DNA of 64,000 nucleotides from Zeus faber (taxonomy: Eukaryota > Chordata > Actinopteri > Zeiformes > Zeidae). Every line of letters begins with the position of its first letter. The first letter of the stretch is position 1. A program made the position numbers and the translations under genes. The notes beneath the pieces were generated by a model, which was not told the DNA's origin, did no database searches, and saw nothing but the letters and a program-made list of their open reading frames with translations. Positions 37,454 to 48,378 of this stretch are shown here, one piece after another. The DNA is taken from assembly GCA_960531495.1 (NCBI GenBank), contig OY482852.1, positions 27,666,121 through 27,730,120 on the forward strand, in the 5' to 3' direction.

Positions 37454-38487
37454 CAGCGATTCCAAACCTATCGGCCGCAAGGGTATTGCAAGTGGGCCGC
37501 CAAATCATGGGTAAAACACATAGATTTTATTGAAAAAAAAAATAAAAATTGCAAAAAAGTTTTTAGATGTAAAAATATTCTTGGTATTTTTTCTTTCAAA
37601 CCTCAACAAAACGCATCATCACTGTCACATAGGAACCTATGTTAGGGCGGACTACGACCACGATCGACATGCACCTGTACACTTTTGAATTTGCGGTGAT
37701 AATGAGAGTCGTTTTTATGGAAAATGGATTGGACTGGTCAAACTTTGACTCGTTTGAGAATCTGTCAGATTTTTTTTGACAAAGGAAGAAATGGAGCTCC
37801 CCCCTCACCGTGATCAATCATGTCAAAGAGCACCTGCACGGTCTGACGACCATGCTGCGCGAATACTTCCCCATCCCACATGTGCAGTGCAGCTGGATCG
37901 AAAACCCCTTCGCCAGACCCTCGCAGGCCTGAGCGCAAAGGGGGAGGACAATGTTGTGGATCTCTCCTGCGGCAGCGCGTGGAAACTGGCTTTCTCACAG
38001 AATGACCTGACAAACGTAGCACTTCGATCTGTCCGACAGAGCTGTGCGATTTCTGAAGCCTTTCCCGACGACGCATCTCCGTGAGACTGGCTTTTCGGCG
38101 CTTGTGGCATTGAAGACGCAATACAGGAATACACTGAATGTTTCGCCTGAGACTGTCGTCTTTTAAGCCAGACGTCAGCATTTGGTGTCTGCCGTGCAAC
38201 ATCATCCTTCTCATGAGGTGAGTTCATATTAATGTGCTCCTCTTATTGTTAGTTAGGGACGTCAGGCGAAATTTCTATACTGTAGATATAAGGTTATTTT
38301 TAACCCACCTCTTTTATTGTGTTACCACGACTGCACTGTATGTACGAGAATGCATATGATTGTTAAAATATACGTCCTCTGAGAACGCGCTGTTTGGCTC
38401 CCGTATTACTCCTGCTCGGACGTGGGCCGCGAACACCTTTGAGATTTTGAAGTGGGCCGTGGGTCCGAAAAAGTTGGGAACCGCCGC
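37454..38487 (+). mobile_element. hAT transposon with ZBED5/FAM200-like transposase tail, broken
   Basis: The ends are cagcgattccaaacctatcgg and, read from the right, gcggcggttcccaactttttcgg, with TCTAGTG directly repeated at 37447-37453 and 38488-38494 (seven matching bases of the expected eight). Between about 37805 and 38170 the plus strand encodes, in one frame with stops, NHVKEHLHGLTTMLREYFPI, WIENPFARP, DLSDRAVRFLKPFPTTHLRE and TGFSALVALKTQYRNTLNV. This is the C-terminal dimerisation region of hAT transposases of the ZBED5/SCAND3/FAM200 type. The N-terminal catalytic part is deleted. Confidence 0.75.
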
Positions 38488-38934
38488 TCTAGTGTATGCC
38501 AGTTGTCCTCAGGAGTGTATATGTTTATGATGTTTATGTTTTGTTTGTTTTGTTTAATGCAATTGTCTTCTTGTGGTATTTTAATTTTTTGGTTGGATTC
38601 ATGGTGAAAGGGTAGGAGAGAAGTCCAAATGGAGGAAAAAGCATGACAACTCGTGCAAGGAAAATGTTTTTTTGAGCAGTAGTTGGACAGAAGGCCACGA
38701 TATATATCATGGGTGTTTAAATGTAGTGCGAAATAGAAGACTGTGTAACGCAAATTAGGCCGTTGTTGCGTAATATGAAGGAACAATTTTTTTTTTGGGC
38801 ATTATGTGGTGTAGTTGCCATTGCATCCATGTACATTTTGATAATGTTAGTGACCATAGTGATCTGAGTGTAAGTGATGTGGAACTAGCCACCCTCAAGG
38901 AAGGGTTCCTCTATGGTATCGGCGTCGCGCGGTC

Positions 38935-40375
38935 AAGTGGCGAGCATGTACTTCTCCAAGTATTTCTGCAGTACAGACATTGGCATTGTTACTGCAACAG
39001 TTAGTATTGCGTCATTGGTAAGTTTTAAGAGTGCCACTGATGTTTGTCTGGTATGTAGCTCTGAGTTGTTTATCCACAGCTTTGACAGCGGTGGAATAGG
39101 CCGTTAATGTCGAAAGGGTCTTGTTTCCCTCCACACGACAGGCATATATGCTTGTATGTTAAAGCGGCTAAGGTTGTTTTAATGACTGCTTACAATAGTT
39201 CCTCCTCTTGGAGGTTTACTGTATTTCAGTGACAGTATCTGAGACGGACATGTCTGACATAGGCAGAATTCGTTCTTCGGACCTATAAGATACACAGTGT
39301 TACCCTGACGTCGGGTCGTTAGGGTTTTTATTGTGTAGGATGGACCGTCCTTTACTAATTTAATCTGGTTTTCCCACACACTGAGTTTCATTGCCGTGGT
39401 GTTGCCAGCGGGGGTGCATTTTTGCAGTTGTCCCTTCCATGAACTGCTACCATTTTGGTTGCTGTCGCCACCTGTATGACTTTGACTTGGATTCCAGCAA
39501 CCTGAAAAGGACAGCAATAGCGTTTGTAATGAGTATTGATGGACCTCAATTATGATTATGCAATATTTTGTTGAAATGGAAAAGTATGTTGAAGTCATTG
39601 GTTGACAATGTGTAACGTAAAGTTGTTTGTGCTGGGAGGGCAGCAATGGCTGCCAACGTCATTTGTAGTTCTGAACTTGGGATTGTTGGGTCAAAGGGGA
39701 ACCCAGTCTTTTCCACAGTGGGGTAGGGTGTTATGATCACGTCATAGGACTGTGACTTAGAGCCTGTAAAGTAAAGATAAAGTAGAAGTAAACACAAAGT
39801 GTATTCTGTTATTATTTTTTTTGTTGCCTGAATTGTTCAGTTACAGACGTAATTATTTGGTTCTGCATTTCTTTGTGTTTTATTTTCTGGGACAAAGGTT
39901 CAGGACTTGAGGCTGCATAATTAACTTTGTGGTGTACAACTTTTTTTGGTTTGTTACACATATGCGCACAGTCTCTCTTACTTTCGCACATGTAACCACT
40001 TCAGAATGACATGCATTGATATGTTTTAGCTAAATTGCTGTCGCCTCGTTAAATCATGGCTTAGATGTATAGAACTTTAACCATTTTGATGACTATGTCT
40101 GAAAATATGTACACCAAGTAGATTTGTTGCTGCTTGTATTTCCATCTCAGTAGCCCAAACTGAAAGACATTTCATTTGTGACACTTGCAAATAATTTCTA
40201 ACAACAAATCAATTTTGTTTGTGATTGTTTTGGTTTCCACTCATTGCAAATGATAGTGCTCTAAAAAAGCAGTTACCATCATCCACAATATATTTTGTTT
40301 CACAAGAGTCACCTATTACAATTACTTTACATATGTATATATGACATCTCTTATTAGAATGAATGACATTAAATT
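38935..40375 (-). pseudogene. Relic of a gene with OTU-protease and zinc-ribbon/OB-fold parts
   Basis: From 5' to 3' (minus): near 40345-40209 CETKYIVDDGNCFFRALSFA then MSGNQNNHKQN-stop, the start of an OTU cysteine protease (D-x-G-N-C-F-F-R-A with catalytic Cys), then cut off. Near 39763 an acceptor (tttactttacag) and a frame with SYDVIITPYPTVEKTGFPFDP. Near 39501 an acceptor (ccttttcag) and frames with AMKLSVWENQIKLVKDGPSY and TIKTLTTRRQGNTVYL, like OB-fold single-strand-binding proteins. Near 39130 CLSCGGKQDPFDINGLFHRC QSC, a zinc-ribbon, and MPMSVLQKYLEKYMLAT-stop. Several frame changes show decay. OTU proteases and RPA-like domains occur in fish Helentrons and other large DNA transposons, so a mobile origin is possible. 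The family is not established. Confidence 0.4.
39828..40110. repeat. Diverged direct repeat, left copy
   Basis: Matches 40448-40742 along its length (gcgcacagtc..., ctcttactttc.cacatgtaaccact, atgacatgcattgatatgttt, gactatgt..aaaatg, acacca). Together the copies bracket the OTU-coding fragment. Confidence 0.7.
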
Positions 40376-40447
40376 TTAGGCAAAGTTGTTTTTCTTGAGT
40401 CACAGTTAAAGGAAGGACACATGTTCTGGACCTGTGCTATTGTTTTG

Positions 40448-40742
40448 TTGAAATTGTTCAGTGACAAACTTATTTAATTTAGTTTGCATATTTTTCTCCT
40501 TTTTCTTTCTCGGATAAAGGTTGAGGACATGAGACGACATTATGGACTTTGTTGTTTTTTTGCAGGTTTAATACACAGATGCGCACAGTCCTCCGACTCT
40601 CTTACTTTCACACATGTAACCACTTTAAATGACATGCATTGATATGTTTAAAGTAAATTGTTGTCTCCTTATGAAATTGTAGTTTTGCTGGACAGAGCTT
40701 GAACCACTTTTGACGACTATATGTAAAATGACCTACACCAGA
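40448..40742. repeat. Diverged direct repeat, right copy
   Basis: Partner of 39828-40110; by eye roughly three quarters of positions agree, with small gaps. Confidence 0.7.
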
Positions 40743-40744
40743 AG

Positions 40745-41190
40745 CCAGAAGCCTTTTGGAAAAATGTGCTTTGGGGTCTGAAAAAACTAAAGTGAACCTT
40801 TGGATCACAACCTAAGAATGTCGATAATCAAGTATTTGTAAAGAAGAGCACTTTTCCAACTGTCAAGCGTGGGGTGGATCCTTTATGCTTTGGGGTTGTG
40901 TGGAAGCTGGGAGCACCAGATCTCAAAGATGTCAGACATGCAAGGATGTCAAGAATATTTCCAAACAAAAACTGTTCTGCAATTAGGAAAAGTGGACAAA
41001 AATCCCCAAATACAAGTGTTGAAATACCCTCATCTGGCTACAGGAGGCGTTGGCAAACTGGTTAAGTTGCAAATTTACAAAACAGTAACTGAAAGGGTTC
41101 CAAATCTTTTGCACAGGGCCTTTTTACCTTTTTTTTTTATTTTTATTTTTTTTTTTAACTTTCAACCATTAAAATAAAAAATAATCTTGC
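40745..41190 (+). mobile_element. Tc1-like transposase remnant
   Basis: Near 40845 the plus strand reads VFVKKSTFPTVKRGVDPLCF then GVVWK, which resembles the T-x-P-T-V-K-H-G-G-G-S-x-M-x-W-G block of Tc1 transposases. The sequence before it (cttttggaaaaatgtgctttgggg...aaagtgaacctttggatcacaa) fits the preceding W......K.......G.D motif. The rest is degraded. Confidence 0.45.
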
Positions 41191-41309
41191 TTCATCTGAA
41201 AGAAAGGTGTCACGTTTGACAGCTTCCATTTACCTTGACCTTCAATGTTATATCCGTTTTGACCTAATATCCTTTTGGAAAGCACAAACTTTTTCATTCT
41301 ACTGCACAT

Positions 41310-44300
41310 TTTTCAATGTTGTCTTATTCTGTCGCGTCTTACAGAAAAATGCAGTTTTTTGGGGGCTTTTTGGGCACTTCCCCTAATATGTGTTTCTGTG
41401 ATAATTAGGTTTGCCCCAATGGCAACATTTTCGAGCCACTGTATGTGGGTGCAAAGATGGCTGAAAAGGCCAATCCTTGCACGGAATGACCGGTTGCAGT
41501 GAGGGCATGTTATGGTTGGGGCACATTGCATTGACAATTCCCGTCAATGCAATGTGCAATGTGCAATTTCCCGTCTCAACTTTGATGGCTGAGAGGGAGG
41601 AACTGTTTCTGATCTTGCGGAGCTGTCGCTTCTGTTCAGCTTCATGGACACGTTTCTCTTCGAATTTTGCTACACCATGCCAGGCTGCAGAGTGCCATTT
41701 GGAGCGGGGCTGGGCATCGGTTACCCAGGTCTCTGGGTCCAGAGGGTGTCCTTTTAGCGATTCCGTTGTCCGCCGCGTGAGTGCTTGCCATGGTACAGTT
41801 CTCCGTACAGAAGCCTTTTTGGTAGGCGTTCGTCTGGCATGCGGCAGACATGACCCGCCCATCTCAGCTGGGAGCGCTTGAGGATGGCATGAATGTTCTC
41901 CATATCAGCCCTGTGGAGGACCTTAGTGTCTGGGACCTTGTCCTGCCATTTGATGTTGAGCAGCCTCCTGAGGCATCTCATGTGGAAGGCATTGAGCTGC
42001 TTTGCATGCCGGCTGTACACAGTCTATGTCTCACAGGCGTACAGCAGGGAGGGTAGGACAACAGCACGGTAGACTTTGAGTTTGGTCCGTAGGCTGAGCC
42101 CTCTACGTTCCCAGACAGAGCTGCGGAGTCGGCCGAATGTGGCGCTTCCATGAGCTTTCCTGTGCATGACTTCCTCGTTGATGTTGCCCAAGTGCGACAG
42201 GGTGCTACCTAGGTAGACAAACTTTTCAGCAGCTTTGAGGTGTTCACCATTTTTGCTGATGAGGGGCTCAGTGTACGGGGCTCCAGGAGCAGGTTGATGC
42301 ATCACCTCTGTTTTCTTTGTGCTGATGGTGAGGCCAAAGTCTGAGCATGCTGCGAAGAAGTTGTTCATGCTCAGTTGCATTTCCAGCTCGGGCGATGCAT
42401 TCAGTGCACAGTCATCCACAAAGAGGAAGTCGCGAACAGTGGTGGTCTGCACTTTGGTCTTTGCCTGGAGTCTTAGTAGATTGAACAGCTTGCCATCAGT
42501 GCGGTATTACAGGTCTATCCCCATGTCCCCAGACCGGAAGGCATCTGTCAGCATGGCTGAGAACATCATGCTAAACAGAGTGGGTGCCAGAACACAGCCT
42601 TGCTTGACTGAATTGAATTTTCCACATGGAAAGGCTCAGATGATGCGCCGTTGTCTTGGACTCGTGCCTGCATTCCATCATGGAATTCACGGACCACGTT
42701 ACATTACATTACATTTAGTCATTTAGCAGACGCTTTTATCCAAAGCGACTTACAATTGTTCAAACACCGACGGACGCAGCCATCAGGAGCAATTAGGGGT
42801 TAAGTGTCTTGCTCAAGGACACTACAGCATGCTAGCAGGAGGAGCCTGGGATCGAACCAGCAACCTTTAGATCACTAGACCACCAGCTCTACCGCCTGAG
42901 CTACCATCCCCACGTTAATAAAGGTGTTAGAACAGCCAAACTTTGACATGATCTTCCAGAGGCCCTCACGGCTGAAAGTGTTGAAGGCCTTTGTCAAATC
43001 TAGAAAGGTGGAATATAGACTGACGTTCTATTCTCGGCACTTCTCTTGGAGTTGGGAGCGGCAAAGATCATGTCGACTGTGCCGCGACCTTGCCTGAATC
43101 CGCACTGACTCTCCGGTAGGAGGACTTCATGTTCAAGATGTTCCATCAGGCGGTTCAGCAGTATTATGGCCAGGATCTTTCCCGCTACTGCCAGCAGAGC
43201 GATGCCGCGGTGGTTGTTGCAGTCCTGCCTGTTGCCCTTGCGCTTGTAAAGGTGGACAATGGAGGTGTCTTTGAACTCCTGTGGCAGCTTCCCTTGGTTC
43301 CACATGGTGCAGAATAGGTCTGCCAGATGTTTAATCAGGGGAGGTCCACCAGCTATGTAGATTTCTGCTGGAATTGCATCAGCACCAGGTGCTTTGCCAT
43401 TTGGAAGTCCTCTGATGGCTTTGATGACCTCAGCTTCCGTTGGTGGCTCATCAAGGGAGGTGTTGACTGGGACTTGTGGGAGGCGTGCAATGGCTTCGTC
43501 ATTAATGGCTGAGGGGCAGTTGAGAACACCGTGGAAGTGCTCAGCCCAGCGCTCAAGGATCTTCCCTCTGTTGGTGACTAGAGTGCTACCGTCAACACTG
43601 AGAAGAGGGGGAGATCCTGATGAGGTGGGCCCATAGATAGCCTTGAGGGTGCTGTAGAAGTTCTTGCTGTCATTCTGGTCTGTATAGGACTGGATCTCAT
43701 CAGATTTTCTGAGAAGCCAGTCATCCTGCATTCGACACAGCTCCTGCTGGATGGTTGCTTTGATGTTCTTGAGGGCAGACTGTTTTCGAGAAGATGTTGG
43801 ATCACTGAGGTGGGCTTTGTGCAGACAATGTTTCTCCTGGAGAAGATCTGTGATGTGATCATCGTTCTCATCAAACTAGTCCTGTTCCCTGCGGGCTGTA
43901 CTGTCCCTGTCCTACTGCTTTGAAAGCAGCAGTATGGACAGTGTCTCTGAATGCAGCCCAGTCCTCCTCAACATTCCCTGAGGGTTTCAGGTCCTGCAGT
44001 TTGCTGGTGAGCTCTTCAGTCAAGGATTGCTTGACAGAGGCATTGGTGAGCCTGGAGACATTCAAACGCCTCGGGGGTTTAGAACCCTGAGGCCTTGTGG
44101 GAGGATGGATCTTGATGTTCAGCTTGGATACAAGGAGCCTATGGTCAGTCCAGCACTCTGCACCGCTCACCGCCTTTGTAACCCTGACATCCTGTCTGTC
44201 CCTTTGTCTGACGATGACATAGTCCAGTAGGTGCCAGTGTTTTGAGTGGGGATGCATCCATGAGGTCTTGTTGCGCTTGGGAAGGCTGAAAACTGAGTTG

Positions 44301-45140
44301 GTGATCAAGAGCTCATGTGCCGCACAGGTCTTCAGCAGAAGGGTGCCATTGCTGTTACAGCTGCCCATGCCATTTTTACCGAGTACTCCTTTCCATGACT
44401 TGTGATCAGTGCCGACCCTGGCATTGAAGTCACCAACGATGATGAGCTTGTCTGCCCTGGGCAATGCTGCGATGGTAGCGGTCAGGTCTTCATAGAACCT
44501 CTCCTTCACATCATCTGGGTTCCTCATCGGAGGGACATAGGCACTGATGAGAGTGGCAAAGTGTTTGCCTGGAAGAGGCAGGTGCAGCATCATCAGGCGG
44601 TCATTGACACCTTTAGGTAGTGCAGCCAGCTTACTAACCAAGTTGGATTTAATGGCAAAGCCGACTCCTGCCTCACGTCGCTCTGCTTCAGCGCGGCCTA
44701 TCCAGAAGAATGTATAGCCAGCACCAGTCTCTGTCAACTGTCCCTCTCCAGCTAGACGGGTCTCGCTAAGGGCAGCGATCTGTATGCCGTACCGGTCCAG
44801 CTCCCTAGCGATCAGGGCAGTTATCCTCTCAGGTCTTGATAGGTCCCCAGCCCTATCAAGGAGTGTGCGCACATTCCATGCGCCAAGGGTGATCAGTGTT
44901 TTTTTCTTGTTTCCTTGTTTCTTACTGCTGGTAATGGGACTCCTGCCAGCTGCGGCTAGCTGGCCAGGAAGAGGTGAGGCAGGCAATTTTTGGGGCACCT
45001 TTTCTAGCCCGTTCCTCACGCTAGGAGGTAGGCAGTGCATACCTAAAGAGGGCTGCCTAGTCGCTCGGGGGGCTGCCGAAGTCCAGTGCTGCCTCGGTCA
45101 TTGGACAGTGACCCTATGACCCGAGCTGCCTGAGTGCGAG
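41310..45140 (-). mobile_element. RTE-like LINE with C-terminal zinc finger, broken
   Basis: The 389-codon frame at 45040-43871 is an AP-type endonuclease of the p97/CFDP2 (BovB-like) kind: GAWNVRTLLDRAGD, ALSETRLAGEG, VGDFNARVGTDH, WMHPHSKHWHLLDYVIVRQR, WTDHRLLVS. Reverse transcriptase follows at 43731-42024 (GLPNGKAPGADAIPAEIY, GIALLAVAGKI, LPESQCGFRQGRGTVDM, then FLFVDDCAL with the catalytic DD, LGSTLSHLGNINEE). The C-terminal part is at 42020-41440 (IKWQDKVPDTKVLH, RWAGHVCRMPDERLPKRLLYGEL) and ends in a C2H2 finger (TCPHCNRSFRARIGLFSHLCTH). There are several frameshifts, and a SINE at 42697-42914 lies within the RT part, next to a deletion. Exact clade not resolved. Confidence 0.85.
42697..42914 (-). 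mobile_element. tRNA-derived SINE inside the LINE
   Basis: On the minus strand it starts ggggatggtagctcaggcgg (A box TAGCTCAGGCGG). It has a B box in ctggttcgatcccagg and ends ataaaagcgtctgctaaatg followed by aatgtaatgtaatgt. The 3' tail gtcgctttggataaaagcgtc is the widespread teleost SINE tail. CCACGTTA is directly repeated on both sides as target duplication. It is a SINE, not a functional tRNA gene. Confidence 0.85.
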
Positions 45141-45734
45141 TTTGTGACTATGGCTTCCAGTGAAGTCCACACCTGCCACTTCGCCACTTGCCCGACGCCG
45201 CAGGACTTGGGTGGCGGGGGGGGATTGCGGGGGTTGTATGTGTGTGAAGTCATGGTTTGCGCGGTGCTTTGGATTTAAGTGAGGGTGGGTTGCGCAGCGC
45301 CGATCTCACTCTCTCACCTGAGTCCACCTGTATACAGTGGCAAGACGGCTGGAGATGGAGCCAGGTGCAGTGGATGGCCTGGACACGTTACAGCTTAACA
45401 CATCCAGCCCGTAGCGCTCCACAGAGCTTGCTCGTGTCGCCATTCAGCCTGTTGAACCTCTGAGGGTTTTTTCCGCACAGTCAGCCAAGCAACAGTCTTC
45501 TATCCCAGTGTGCTGGCTAGGCTAGGCAACATGGGAAGTACCATACAGGCATGAAGGAAGACCAGGACTATCAGTAGGGACTTTTCCTTAGACAGAGGAC
45601 CCTTGCTGAGGTAAGGTGCTACCTCTCTACAGCCTGCGGTTGCAGTTTAACGTCATACCCAGGACCAAATTGTATTATTTTTACTACTATTACTACATAT
45701 TATCACTGTTACTATATCTTACTAATATAAAGTA
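45141..45734. other. No gene recognised
   Basis: Probably the 5' untranslated region of the LINE plus flank; GC-rich up to about 45480, then AT-rich. No frame with a known domain. Confidence 0.5.
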
Positions 45735-46145
45735 AGAAGAAACAGTCTTTATTCGTCACGCAACACACCACACTACAACACATGCTTGCACACACACACA
45801 CATGCTTTGATGGTGGCCGGTGAAATGGATCCTCTGCATTTGACCCATCCTGGCTTGTCCTTCCTCCGGGGGCACAGCCAGGAGCAGTGGGCAGCATACG
45901 TGGACGCGCCCGGGGACCAGGTGATAAGTGTCCATCGCTGGTCAGGCGATGATGGGTGCAAGTTTTTTGAGGGGGGTCCCTACTGACGTGAGGTGGAGGA
46001 AACCCCATGTGAGCACGGGGAGAACATGCAAACTCCACACAGAAAGGCTCCTATTTAGGAGATAACCCACCGGAGCACAGTGCCAACAGCGCCCCAGACG
46101 GGAATCGAACCCCGGACCATCTTGCTGTGAGGCAGCAGTGCAATG
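45735..46145 (-). mobile_element. SINE-like repeat, copy 2
   Basis: On the minus strand it starts gcattgcactgctgcctcac, has a B box in ggggttcgattcccgtc and ends tgacgaataaagactg with ttcttctt. Same family as 24665-25020 and 63473-63895. It has a RNA polymerase III-type B box; the A box region is truncated. Confidence 0.75.
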
Positions 46146-47668
46146 CTAATATATGTTATTAAGTACTGTCACATCAAATTGTTCTTATTATTTTTTATTA
46201 AAATGATATATATTATTATTATTATTATTATTGTTATTATTATTATTATTATTAAATATATTTTTTATCATTTATTCTTCTTTTGAGAGTCCCTGGACAT
46301 TGTTGGGGAGGGGGTGTATATTCAGATTCCATAACAGTGTTTCACTTTGAAAGTGTGTGTCCTTTTGTGTGCAAACTGGAAAAATAAAAATGTATAAAAA
46401 AGAATTTTCAAGATGATAACATACCATGGTGCATCTGGAGGGTGCATTTGAAACACTTGGGAGGGATTTGTTACTATGCATAATGATACAGAGATACAGC
46501 CAATGTCAATGGCTCAGTAAATATAGTTGAAATGGCTCCTCCGCTTTCTTCTTGTGTCCAGCTCGCATTTTTTGAGCACTTCCCCGAATATGTGTTTCCG
46601 TGACGATTAGGTTTGCCCCTATGGCAACATTTTTTCGAGCCACATACAGTGGCTCTTGGGGAAAACTGACAACTGGTGAAAATTCCTGGTGAAATTGCAA
46701 GTGTGCTGGACCTGTGTGTGCGTGTGTCTGTGCGTGCGTGCGTGCGTGTACATAGTGTGTATTGTGTACGTATGTGTGGGTGTCCAAGTGTGTGAGTGGC
46801 GCTGCACACTTGAAATTATATTTGTATTGAGATTCTGTCAGATACATTGTTGATAGATTGTAAGCATTTATTGCTTTACACTACTGAATTGTATAAAACC
46901 TCCTCTAACCTTCTCCAGTAAGAGATGATGTGAAATCATCTTCATGTGGCCATTTTTGCTCAAAGCATCCCAACGTGCAAAATTAGGGAGTTGTGAAGAC
47001 TGCAGCATTAACTCAACACAAATAAAACCTGAACTGGAACTGTGTGTTGAAATCTCCACTTTACACATTTATTGCACTTGTGCAGAATTGATTCCGCACA
47101 ATAAGCTCTATAAGCTGTAAAAATACTACAAATACTAAAATGTGCGTAATCGATATGAGGTGCTCGCGCAGGCAGCTGCAAGGGGCGGCGCCACAATCGT
47201 GATTCTGGATTCATAGTTATATAATATAATAATTAAACATACAGAGCAATGGTGTGGTTAAATTAATTTAAAGTAAAAAAACATTTCTTCCATTAAGTAA
47301 TAATGCACATTAACAACTAGAGAAATATCAAGAGTCCCAAAGGGACATTTCACAGCATATATGTATGACCGTATAATAATCTCTTGAACTCGAACTTGAA
47401 TTGTAGTAGTTCAGAGACGTCACCTCACCACCAAATGTAAACCTTCTGTACTTGTGTTGTTCCTCTTCTAAAAATAGTATCACACATCAAAGAGGATATC
47501 AGAAACAACATTTCTAAAATATATTTATTGGAAGCATTTAAATAACTGTACAACCGGCAAAAAAAGAACAAGGCATTCCAAAATAGAAAAATAAATAATA
47601 ATGAAGATGAATAAATATTTATTTCAAAATGTATGTAAAATAGAATAATATAATCATTGTCCTCTGCT

Positions 47669-47812
47669 CTAATGCTGATTGTGAACAATGAGCAAGTCGA
47701 ATAGCGCTCCCGTGAGTAGCACGACCCCGACCAGCGTCCATCTTCTGATACTCTCCTTCGACCTCCTGCCTTTGGCAACCGCATCTCCGCCGAACACCTC
47801 CGCAAAGCGGTC
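47669..47812 (-). pseudogene. bcl2l1-like copy A, exon 2 only
   Basis: The acceptor catgacag is intact and the 47 codons are open to TAG. They read DRFAEVFGGDAVAKGRRSKE, SIRRWTLVGVVLLTGALFDL, LIVHNQH: the second half of BH2 and the C-terminal membrane anchor. It differs from copies B and C by Gly for Ala (KGRR) and Gln for Arg (HNQH). Exon 1 is missing apart from its last bases at 52001-52008, and no other start is available. The copy therefore cannot make a Bcl-2 protein on its own. A polyadenylation signal is at 47524-47529. Confidence 0.85.
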
Positions 47813-48378
47813 CTGTCATGGTGATCAGGAGACGGACAGAGGAAAGAAGATTAGAATGAAATATAGTTTTACATAGCCAGCAGCAGTGTCCACAGTGGTT
47901 GTGTCTTGAGTGTCATACAGCAATTGATTCATGTGAAATTCATGTTTTTGAGTCGGTTCAACTAACTTCAGCAAAAACGCTTGAACAACTTTGAATGTCA
48001 AGGAACGTTGGCACTCAACTTGGAACTCAAAATGTTTTGCTCAAAGAGTCAAAGAGAACAAGGCTACTTGCGCCTGCTAAACATCTTGATTCAACCCGTG
48101 CACAACATTAGTTTGTCAGTTTGGGTGTTTGTCTATTTAATTTGGACAGTGACAAGAAGGACAGAACAAAGAACTTAAAACTTTCTAACTTAACATTTTT
48201 TTTTTAATTTTTGTGATTATTATTCACAGTTTATTGGTATGTACACATCACCACTTACTGGCTGTTAATCCTTTCTATCACAACTTGCTTTTTGTCTATA
48301 TGACAAAATCAAAAGTTGTTTTAGTTGCGGCTGCATTCTTAACAATTTTTGACACATAACGATTTATCCATCCACTTG

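Noticed and set aside
42830-42914. tRNA gene
   Set aside because: A and B boxes are present, but they belong to a SINE with the teleost tail and a target duplication, and there is no cloverleaf with a proper acceptor stem.
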